NCBI GenBank assembly: GCA_903890595.1
Contig: CAITBU010000136.1
Coordinates: 1-19,948, forward strand
Length of the DNA: 19,948 bases
Direction of reading: 5' to 3'
Source: an uncultured Holophagaceae bacterium
GTDB taxonomy: Bacteria > Acidobacteriota > Holophagae > Holophagales > Holophagaceae
This document shows positions 14,446 through 19,948 of the stretch, piece by piece. Position numbers and translations under genes: made by a program. The notes beneath the pieces are model-generated. The model had not been told where the DNA came from. It did no database searches and worked only from the letters and a program-made list of their open reading frames with translations. Within the stretch, counting starts at the first letter, position 1, and each line of letters begins with the position of its first letter.

Positions 14446-14459
14446 GGGAGGACGGGCCC
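14423..14459. terminator. Bidirectional terminator between MFS and uraA
   Basis: GGGCCCGTCC at 14423-14432 pairs perfectly with GGACGGGCCC at 14450-14459, and the inner C-run and G-run can extend the stem. A short T-stretch follows on each strand (GGTCTTT on plus, AACCTTT on minus), so it can serve both converging genes. The MFS stop codon at 14443-14445 lies within the hairpin. Confidence 0.75.
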
Positions 14460-14481
14460 GGTCTTTAGGGTGTGGCAGGCC

Positions 14482-15759
14482 TTAGTGGCCGCCACCATCG
14501 GTGCTGAGACCCAGCTGATCGAAGGCCCAGAAGAGCAGGCTGAGAGCGATGGCCACCACGGTGCCCAGGGCCATGCCCTTCATCTCCACGGTGCCCAGCT
14601 TCACGGCGGCGCCGCTGATGCCGCTCACCAGCACCACGGAGGTGAGGATGAGGTTGCGGGACTGGGTGTAGTCCACCTTCTTCTCCACCAGCATGCGGAT
14701 GCCGGCGGCGGCGATGACACCGAAGAGCAGGATGCAGACGCCACCCATCACCGGCACGGGGATGCTCTGGATGATGGCGGCGAGCTTGCCCGAGAAGGAG
14801 ACAAGGATGGCGATGACGGCCGTCCCACCGATGACCCACACGCTGTAGACCTTGGTGATGGCCATGACGCCGATGTTCTCGCCGTAGGTGGTGTTGGGGG
14901 TGGCACCCACCAGGCCGGACAGCACGTTGGAGATACCGTCGCCGAGCAGCGAGCGATGCAGGCCCGGGTCACGCATGAGGTCGCGGTTGACGATGTTGCC
15001 CGTCACCACCAGGTGGCCCACATGCTCCGCCAGCACCACCAGGGTGGCGGGGAGAATGATGAGGATGGCCTGGAGGTTGAAGGTGGGCTTGTAGAGCTGA
15101 GGCACCTGGAACCAGGGGGCCGCCTGCACCGCCTGGAGGTTCACCACGCCGAGGCCCAGGGAGATGGCATAGCCCGCCACCACGCCCAGCAGGACGGGGA
15201 TCACGGAGAGGAAGCCGCGCAGCAGGACCGAGGCCAGGATGGTGATGGCCAGGGTGGACAGCGACACCACCAGGGCCAGCTTGGGGGTCATGCCGAGGGG
15301 CACGGTGCTGGCGGTGAGGCCCGCCATGTTGGTGGCCACCGGGGCCAGTTCCAGGCCGATGATGGCCACGATGGCACCCATGGCCGCGGGCGGGAAGATC
15401 ACCTCGATCCAGCGGGTGCCGGCCACCCGCACGATCTGGGAGACCAGGATGAAGATGAGGCCGAAGACGATGAACCCGCCCTGGGCCGCCGAGTAGCTGA
15501 GGCCCGCCGCCATCACAGCAAAGACCGGCGAGATGAAGGCGAAGCTGCTGCCTAGATAGGCGGGGATGCGCCCCTTGGCGATCGCCAGGTAGATCAGCGT
15601 GCCCACGCCGTTCATGAGCAGACAGGTGGCCGGGTTCACCTTGAAGAGGAACGGCACCAGCACCGTGGCGCCGAACATGGCGAAGAGGTGCTGCAGGCTG
15701 AGGGGGACGGTCTGCGCGAGGGGCAGTCGTTCGTCGACGTCGATGGTTCGGCGTTCCAT
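14482..15759 (-). CDS. uraA: Uracil:proton symporter, NCS2 family (UraA)
   Basis: A 425-residue inner-membrane permease, close to E. coli UraA (429). Family features include QHLFAMFGATVLVP near residues 22-35, PAYLGSSFAFISPV, the core helix IFPPAAMGAIVAIIGLELA, AEHVGHLVVTGNIV with the substrate-site glutamate and histidine, and GSTPNTTYGEN-like GATPNTTYGENIGV. It imports uracil with a proton. The start at 15759 (MERRTIDVDERLPL) is chosen because it aligns with the E. coli N-terminus and has GAGG five bases upstream. An in-frame ATG at 15885 would add 42 proline- and tyrosine-rich residues but lacks a clear ribosome-binding site. NCS2 also contains xanthine and urate carriers, but the motifs here follow the uracil branch. 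Confidence 0.9.
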   Translation of the reverse strand: MERRTIDVDERLPLAQTVPLSLQHLFAMFGATVLVPFLFKVNPATCLLMNGVGTLIYLAIAKGRIPAYLGSSFAFISPVFAVMAAGLSYSAAQGGFIVFGLIFILVSQIVRVAGTRWIEVIFPPAAMGAIVAIIGLELAPVATNMAGLTASTVPLGMTPKLALVVSLSTLAITILASVLLRGFLSVIPVLLGVVAGYAISLGLGVVNLQAVQAAPWFQVPQLYKPTFNLQAILIILPATLVVLAEHVGHLVVTGNIVNRDLMRDPGLHRSLLGDGISNVLSGLVGATPNTTYGENIGVMAITKVYSVWVIGGTAVIAILVSFSGKLAAIIQSIPVPVMGGVCILLFGVIAAAGIRMLVEKKVDYTQSRNLILTSVVLVSGISGAAVKLGTVEMKGMALGTVVAIALSLLFWAFDQLGLSTDGGGH

Positions 15760-15913
15760 GGGGGCCTCGATGGGTGGGGATCCGGGGGGTGGATCCAGTC
15801 GGAAAGTGAAGTGCGGGGCCGGGTACTCCGGCCTAAAAAGGGGCTCCTCATATTCTTTCAGATAGGGGTCGGAGATGGGACACATCTTGCCCCGTCAGCC
15901 CTGCCCGGCCGTG

Positions 15914-15927
15914 GCCCTTCCTAGGGC
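15914..15927. other. Small hairpin between the LuxR-type gene and uraA
   Basis: GCCCT at 15914-15918 pairs with AGGGC at 15923-15927 around TCCT. It sits within a wider CTTGCCC (15886-15892) / GGGCAAG (15924-15930) pairing. It could end the regulator transcript or form part of the uraA leader. No T-run follows, so its role is unclear. The remaining bases of this 224-bp gap show no clear promoter. Confidence 0.3.
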
Positions 15928-15983
15928 AAGCTGGGCGCTGGGGAACGTGAGAGCAGGTCTGAGTGGGGAGGGGTCCGCAGGGC

Positions 15984-16538
15984 TCAGGGTTGGACGTTGG
16001 GCGCAAGCAGGTCTTCCAAGAAGAAGGCCGCCAGCTCGGCTCGCCCCTCGAGCTGCGCCTTCCGGTAGACCCCTTGGGCCTGCTGGCGCACGGTCGCTTC
16101 ACGGGTCTCTCGCAGATCTGCGATGTCCCGGGTGGACAGCCCCTTCAGCAACAACAGGGCGACTTCGCGCTCGGCGGGGCTCAGGTCCCAGCGGTCGAAC
16201 TGGTGGTCGATGGCGTGGGACAAGCCCTGGAGAAGCTCGGAGGCCTCGCCTCGCCACCGGTCGGCCTCGGCCTTGGACACGGCCAGATCGCCCCGAAGCC
16301 GCTGGACCTCCTGGCGGTGGCGGCGCAGGGTCGAGAGCACCCAGGTCGCCGCACCCAAGGCGCCGAGGGCCGCCAGACCCTCCACCACCAGGTGCGCCGT
16401 GCTCACATTGCGCAGCGCCCGGTCCGTGGCCAGGTCCCAGGCGAGCAGGGCGGTGATGCCCAGCAGAATCGCGGCGAACCCAGCCTGGGGCTGCCATCCA
16501 TCATGTGTGGGAGCAGGCCTGAAATTCTCATGAGTCAC
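15984..16538 (-). CDS. Membrane-anchored LuxR-type transcriptional regulator
   Basis: A 184-residue protein with three parts. Two membrane helices lie at about 19-35 and 49-69. A charged coiled coil covers about 70-112. A GerE/LuxR helix-turn-helix covers about 118-178, with LSPAEREVALLLLKGLSTRD matching the family start and GRAELAAFF its end. There is no receiver or autoinducer domain, so sensing must occur through the membrane segments or a partner. The start is GTG at 16538, with GGAG nine bases upstream; a nearby ATG is out of frame. It is divergent from the cytochrome b561 gene, separated by 80 bp that hold a dyad. Control of that cytochrome is likely but inferred. Confidence 0.8.
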   Translation of the reverse strand: MTHENFRPAPTHDGWQPQAGFAAILLGITALLAWDLATDRALRNVSTAHLVVEGLAALGALGAATWVLSTLRRHRQEVQRLRGDLAVSKAEADRWRGEASELLQGLSHAIDHQFDRWDLSPAEREVALLLLKGLSTRDIADLRETREATVRQQAQGVYRKAQLEGRAELAAFFLEDLLAPNVQP

Positions 16539-16579
16539 AAGGCATTTCTCCAGTCCTACGGGTGTCGGATGGCGAAGGT

Positions 16580-16597
16580 GCTTCGACTGGACGAAGC
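16580..16597. promoter_or_regulatory. Dyad in the divergent regulator/cytochrome spacer (candidate operator)
   Basis: GCTTCG at 16580-16585 and CGAAGC at 16592-16597 form a perfect dyad with a six-base centre, in the 80-bp gap between the LuxR-type gene and cytochrome b561. The size and symmetry suit a dimeric helix-turn-helix protein. It lies 22 bases above the cytochrome start, so it could also be an RNA hairpin near the ribosome-binding site. Confidence 0.4.
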
Positions 16598-16618
16598 TCT
16601 ACTCATCAGGAGGCTAGC

Positions 16619-17425
16619 ATGCCCGTATTCGCACCCAAGGCCCTGCCGGATGAGTCCGGCCTCACCCCCCAGTTGGTCTGGGATCTCCCCACCCGGCTGT
16701 TCCATTGGACCTTAGCGGCCCTCTTCACGGGGGCCTTTCTGGTGGCCATCGCCAGCTCTGAGCACAGCCGGGTGTTCCTCGTGCACATGCTGATCGGGCT
16801 GATCCTGGCCTTTGCGATTGTGCTGCGGCTCATCTGGGGCCTGGTGGGCTCCAAACCGTCCCGGTTTAGCTCCTTCCTCTACAGCCCCGCCGCCCTCGGG
16901 CGGTATGTGCGGCTGGCCATGAAGGGGGCGGATCAGCCCGGGTCTGGGCACAACCCCGGCTCCAGCTATGCGATCTACGCCATGCTCCTGCTGCCCTTGG
17001 CCCTGGTGGCCACGGGCCTCCTGAAGAGCTCAGGCCGGGAGTGGGCGGAGGAGGTCCACGCCGTGCTGGCCTACGGCATGCTGGCGGTGGTCGTTCTGCA
17101 CCTGGTGGGGATCGCCTGGCACGCCCGGCGACACCGGGACGGCATCGCCCTGGCCATGGTGCACGGCCGCCGACCCGTGGGCGCAGGGGAGGCCATCGCC
17201 TCCCACCGCACCTGGGCCGGCGCGGTCTACCTGCTGCTCCTGGGTGGCTGGGCGGCAGGCTTGGTAAATGGTTTTGAGGCCTCGCGGCGTCAGGTGGTGC
17301 TGCCGCTGGTGGGCACGGTCCTGCCCCTGGGCGAGGCCAAGGAGGGTAAAGAGGGCAAGGAGGGCAAAGGACGGGGCGCCCGCCAGGAAGGCGGGAAGCA
17401 GAAGCACGGTGACGACGACCATTAG
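16619..17425 (+). CDS. Cytochrome b561 / Ni-hydrogenase b-type family membrane protein
   Basis: A 268-residue di-haem b-type cytochrome. It opens with the family motif WDLPTRLFHW (21-30), and candidate haem histidines are H29, H56, H147, H161 and H168, placed on hydrophobic helices. A further helix (about 199-218) follows the four-helix core. The C-terminus is a lysine/glycine/glutamate tail with KEGKEGKEGKG (241-251) and ends GDDDH. Such proteins pass electrons between quinones and a periplasmic or membrane partner. No partner gene adjoins it. The start at 16619 is fixed by a perfect AGGAGG at 16608-16613 with five bases of spacing; the longer frame from 16562 would run through the dyad. Probably controlled by the divergent regulator. 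Confidence 0.85.
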   Translation: MPVFAPKALPDESGLTPQLVWDLPTRLFHWTLAALFTGAFLVAIASSEHSRVFLVHMLIGLILAFAIVLRLIWGLVGSKPSRFSSFLYSPAALGRYVRLAMKGADQPGSGHNPGSSYAIYAMLLLPLALVATGLLKSSGREWAEEVHAVLAYGMLAVVVLHLVGIAWHARRHRDGIALAMVHGRRPVGAGEAIASHRTWAGAVYLLLLGGWAAGLVNGFEASRRQVVLPLVGTVLPLGEAKEGKEGKEGKGRGARQEGGKQKHGDDDH

Positions 17426-17499
17426 GGAGGTCCCGCAGGTGTGAGGCCCAGTAGACTGACCGGTGAACGGCCCTGCGCCCAACGGAGGAACCCCGGCCC

Positions 17500-18312
17500 A
17501 TGCTCAGCCAGATCGCACGGCACATTCCCAAGGCGCATCGAATCTTCTATCGGGTCCTGCCCCTGCTGGGGGGCCTGGTCGTCGCAAAGCTGGTGATGCA
17601 TCGCTTCGGTGTCGAGGTGCTCTCCATCAATACCCTCTTCTCGGGGCTGATCGGTGCCAACGTCTTCCTCATGGGCTTCCTGCTGAGTGGGGTGCTCTCG
17701 GACTACAAGGAGAGCGAGCGCCTGCCCGGGGAGATGGCGGCCATCCTGGCCACCCTGGCCGATGAGATGCAGAGCATTCACCGGCGGTCCCGGGCCCCCG
17801 TGGCCCTGGCCGGCCTGGCTCACCTCAGCCGCCTGGGCACGACCCTCCACCGCTGGATGCACAAGCAGGAGCGCACCCGAGCCGTCATGGGCCTCATCGG
17901 TGACCTGAATGACCACTTCCTGGCCGTGGAGGGGCACACCCAGGCCAACTTCATCGCCCGTCTCAAGCAGGAACAGAGCGCCCTGCGGAAGATCGTCATC
18001 CGCATCCACACCATCCGGGAGACCGACTTCATCTCCTCCGGCTACTTCATCGCTCGGACCACCACCCTGCTGCTCCTGCTGGGGCTGGTGTTCGCCCGCA
18101 TCGAGCCCTTCTATGAGTCCCTGTTCTTCCTGGGGCTGGTGAGCTACCTGCTGCTGTTCCTTCTCTTCCTCATCCGGGATCTGGACAACCCCTTCGGCTA
18201 CTACGAAAACGAGTCCTCCGAGGATGTGTCGCTGAAGCCCCTGGAGGACGCCATGGCGGACCTTGAGGCCCGGCTGGCCCTGGAGCAGGCGGCGGTGGCC
18301 CCCCAAGGCTGA
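17500..18312 (+). CDS. Four-helix membrane protein, DUF4239/bestrophin-like
   Basis: A 270-residue protein. Hydrophobic segments lie at about 16-33, 46-66, 184-199 and 205-226, with a large soluble section between the second and third. GVLSDYKESERLPGEMA after helix 2 (64-80) and LIRDLDNPFGY after helix 4 (224-234) resemble the bestrophin-like DUF4239 family. If so, it may form an anion channel, but that activity is unproven for the family. The ATG has GGAGG at 17484-17488, a rather long eleven bases away. It follows cytochrome b561 by 74 bp on the same strand, so co-transcription is possible. Its family assignment is from remembered motifs. Confidence 0.7.
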   Translation: MLSQIARHIPKAHRIFYRVLPLLGGLVVAKLVMHRFGVEVLSINTLFSGLIGANVFLMGFLLSGVLSDYKESERLPGEMAAILATLADEMQSIHRRSRAPVALAGLAHLSRLGTTLHRWMHKQERTRAVMGLIGDLNDHFLAVEGHTQANFIARLKQEQSALRKIVIRIHTIRETDFISSGYFIARTTTLLLLLGLVFARIEPFYESLFFLGLVSYLLLFLLFLIRDLDNPFGYYENESSEDVSLKPLEDAMADLEARLALEQAAVAPQG

Positions 18313-18320
18313 CCCCCCCG

Positions 18321-18365
18321 GTGGGGCCGGAATCTCGGAACCGGATCTGGCCCGGCTCCGGCCAC
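18321..18365 (+). terminator. Imperfect stem-loop after the DUF4239-like gene
   Basis: GTGG-GG-CCGGA at 18321-18331 pairs with TCCGGCCAC at 18357-18365, leaving a two-base bulge and a 25-base interior that can fold further. It lies eight bases after the stop. There is no T-run, so a Rho-independent role is uncertain. Confidence 0.35.
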
Positions 18366-18396
18366 TGGCGAACCTGAATGGGAACGCAAGTCCAGC

Positions 18397-18410
18397 TCGC
18401 CCTAGGGCGA
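18397..18410. promoter_or_regulatory. 14-bp perfect palindrome before the DUF5666 lipoprotein gene
   Basis: TCGCCCTAGGGCGA is a perfect palindrome ending one base before the AAGGGGG ribosome-binding region and ten bases before the ATG at 18421. It could be a protein-binding site covering translation or transcription start. A perfect palindrome has no spare loop bases, so it would need to open at the centre to form an RNA hairpin. Confidence 0.4.
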
Positions 18411-18420
18411 AGGGGGTCCC

Positions 18421-19872
18421 ATGAAACGCCTAATCCAGTTCGCTACGCTCTCAGCTCTGACACTTATGGTTGCCTGTGGCGGTTCCTCGTCTGGCGGTAG
18501 CTCGGCCAGTCCGACGCCGCCCGCCCCCGCCCAGTTCGTCACGGGAACGATCACGGCCAAGGCCCCGGGCAGCATCCAGGTCAACGGCGTGACTCTCGCC
18601 ACGGCGAGCGCCACGGTGCTCATCGAGAAGGCCCGCCAGCCCGAGTCCGAGCTCAAGCCGGGCATGGTGGTGCGGGTGAAGGCCCACCACAACGGCAGCA
18701 CCGGGGAGGCCCTCGAGGTGACCTTCGAGGATGCGGTCAAGGGCAAGGTCGCGGCCGTCAGTGGCGCCACCCTCTCCGTGGGGGGCCAGACCGTCCGGGT
18801 GGATGACAGCACCGAGTTCGAGGACAACACGGCCCGGTTGGCCGGGGTGCATGCCGAAGACCGGGTGCGGGTCTCTGGCGTGCCGGACAACCGAGGTGGC
18901 ATCCGCGCGACACGGATCGAAACGAATCAGGCGGGGCATGGGGACGATTTCGAGCTCAAGGGCCTGGTCTCTGGCCTCACGGCCACCGGCTTCACCCTCA
19001 AGCTCACCCCGGATGCCGGTGCCGCTGATACCTACACCGTGAACCTGCTGGGCGGCGCCACCCTGCCGGTGGGGCTGGCTGAGGGTGCCTTCGTCGAGGT
19101 GCGCTCCCTGAAGTCAGTCCAGGCCGGCAATGTCATCGAGGCCTCCAGCATCTCCCTGGAAGACGACAGCCCCGGCGAGACCGGGAGCGAGACCGAGGTG
19201 GAAGGCCTCGTGACGGCGGCGACAGGATCCACCCAGTTCACCGTGGCTGGGGTCACCGTCACCACCTCGGCGGACACCGTCTGGAACGGCGGCGTACCCG
19301 AGGACCTGGTGGTGGGCGTGAAGGTGGAGGTGGAAGGTGTCCTTGGGAGCAACTCCCTGGCGGCCACCAAGGTCAGCTTCCGGGCCAACAGCCGGCTCCA
19401 GGGTGCGGTGACAGCCCCCCTGGCCGGATCGGATGGAACGGGTACCCTCCTGGTGAACGGCGTCCTCATCCGGGTGGATGCCCTGACCGACCAGCGGGTG
19501 CGCCTCTCCAGCCTGGTGGCAGGTCAGCTGGTGCAGGTCCGCGGCACCCTGGGCCGAGATGGTCTCTCCATCGTGGCCACCCGCCTCGAGACCACCAATG
19601 ACGACCGGCCCATGCTCCAGGGTGTGGTGACCGCCAAGGATGCTACGGCTCGGACCCTGACGGTGCTGGGCAAGACCGTGTCGCTGGACCAGGCCAACAT
19701 CTCGGGGCACTCCAGTCAGTCCGGGGTGGAGGGACCGACCATGACCACCGACGCTTTCTTCTCCGCCGTGGTGGTGGGAGAGACCGTGATCCAGGCCCGG
19801 GGCAAGGATGCGGCCGCCTTCACGGACCCCGTTCTGACCGCCAAGGAGGTGAGCCTGGAAGGACAGCGGTAG
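18421..19872 (+). CDS. DUF5666 repeat lipoprotein
   Basis: A 483-residue probable lipoprotein. The signal MKRLIQFATLSALTLMVAC ends in a lipobox with C19 as the lipidated residue, followed by a glycine/serine linker. The rest is about six beta-rich repeats of roughly 65-80 residues. Each has an OB-like pattern: a turn of type G-x-V/I-T-A, a short strand pair, then a 'VG..V.V.G' strand and a final 'A..V/I' strand (such as RVRVSGVPDNRGGIRATRIE, VKVEVEGVLGSNSLAATKVS, LVQVRGTLGRDGLSIVATRL). This is the DUF5666 pattern, of unknown function and usually exported. The gene is preceded by a perfect palindrome and followed by a strong hairpin, so it is a single-gene unit. Envelope location is inferred from the lipobox. 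Confidence 0.85.
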   Translation: MKRLIQFATLSALTLMVACGGSSSGGSSASPTPPAPAQFVTGTITAKAPGSIQVNGVTLATASATVLIEKARQPESELKPGMVVRVKAHHNGSTGEALEVTFEDAVKGKVAAVSGATLSVGGQTVRVDDSTEFEDNTARLAGVHAEDRVRVSGVPDNRGGIRATRIETNQAGHGDDFELKGLVSGLTATGFTLKLTPDAGAADTYTVNLLGGATLPVGLAEGAFVEVRSLKSVQAGNVIEASSISLEDDSPGETGSETEVEGLVTAATGSTQFTVAGVTVTTSADTVWNGGVPEDLVVGVKVEVEGVLGSNSLAATKVSFRANSRLQGAVTAPLAGSDGTGTLLVNGVLIRVDALTDQRVRLSSLVAGQLVQVRGTLGRDGLSIVATRLETTNDDRPMLQGVVTAKDATARTLTVLGKTVSLDQANISGHSSQSGVEGPTMTTDAFFSAVVVGETVIQARGKDAAAFTDPVLTAKEVSLEGQR

Positions 19873-19882
19873 GCGACAGATG

Positions 19883-19915
19883 ACCTGGGGCCCGGTCGGA
19901 AACCGGGCCCCAGGT
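19883..19915. terminator. Strong hairpin terminator after the lipoprotein gene
   Basis: ACCTGGGGCCCGGT at 19883-19896 and ACCGGGCCCCAGGT at 19902-19915 form a perfect 14-bp stem with a five-base loop, ten bases after the stop codon. No long T-run follows on either strand. The symmetry suggests it may serve converging genes. Confidence 0.7.
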
Positions 19916-19923
19916 CTCCTGGG

Positions 19924-19948
19924 CTAGTAACGCCTGGGGTGGCGCCTC
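19924..19948 (-). CDS. Possible C-terminal end of a minus-strand gene (partial)
   Basis: The last bases, read on the minus strand, give Arg-Arg-His-Pro-Arg-Arg-Tyr and a TAG stop at 19924-19926. A basic, aromatic tail just before a shared terminator hairpin is what a converging gene would look like. Seven codons cannot prove a gene; the rest lies beyond the window edge. Confidence 0.25.

Noticed and set aside
14470..15555. A 361-codon plus-strand frame opposite uraA
   Set aside because: The product is a repetitive His/Asp/Gly/Gln-rich string typical of antisense to a membrane protein; UraA motifs on the other strand are unambiguous.
15875..16715. Overlapping plus-strand frames opposite the LuxR-type gene
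   Set aside because: They are arginine/proline-rich shadows without ribosome-binding sites and run across the divergent promoter region. The minus-strand LuxR fold is clear.

Overview
The window is GC-rich, densely coded bacterial DNA with Shine-Dalgarno sites of the AGGAG type. Signal peptides, a lipoprotein and a periplasmic-type solute-binding protein point to a Gram-negative cell. The mix of anaerobic purine-catabolism genes, a b561-type cytochrome and DUF5666 lipoproteins would fit an Acidobacteriota relative such as Geothrix or Holophaga. That placement is a guess from gene style; no taxonomic marker is present.

Region 1 (1-10404, + strand) reads as one long operon with gaps of no more than 73 bp. 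It holds a knotted carbamoyltransferase (YgeW), a fold-type II PLP enzyme, an SsnA amidohydrolase and an XdhC-family protein. A complete BMP-family ABC importer follows (binding protein, double ATPase, two permeases), then a small protein I do not recognise. YgeW, SsnA and XdhC-like genes also sit together in the E. coli yge/ssnA/xdh region, which is linked to anaerobic purine/urate breakdown. The likely logic is import of a purine base or nucleoside, then opening and stripping of the ring to ureido and amino intermediates. A PLP lyase would finish the route, and XdhC would support a molybdenum hydroxylase encoded elsewhere.

Region 2 (10401-12653, - strand) holds an exported SHOCT-domain protein, a MurR/RpiR regulator with its own AT-rich promoter, and a guanine/cytosine-type deaminase. 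The deaminase and regulator face the transporter operon and are plausible members of the same purine system.

Region 3 (12733-13163) is the most unusual DNA here. It holds a tRNA-Arg(TCT) gene on the - strand with encoded CCA. Two tandem units (131 and 193 bp) and a partial third follow it. Each unit begins with an inverted copy of the tRNA 3' end and finishes with a degenerate T-arm plus CCA. Several arginine-rich reading frames here are artefacts of these repeats.

Region 4 (13252-19948) is a run of mostly single genes: an MFS exporter and a UraA uracil permease converging on a shared terminator, a membrane-anchored LuxR-type regulator divergent from a cytochrome b561, a DUF4239-like membrane protein, and a DUF5666 repeat lipoprotein closed by a strong hairpin. 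The last bases may be the end of a further - strand gene.
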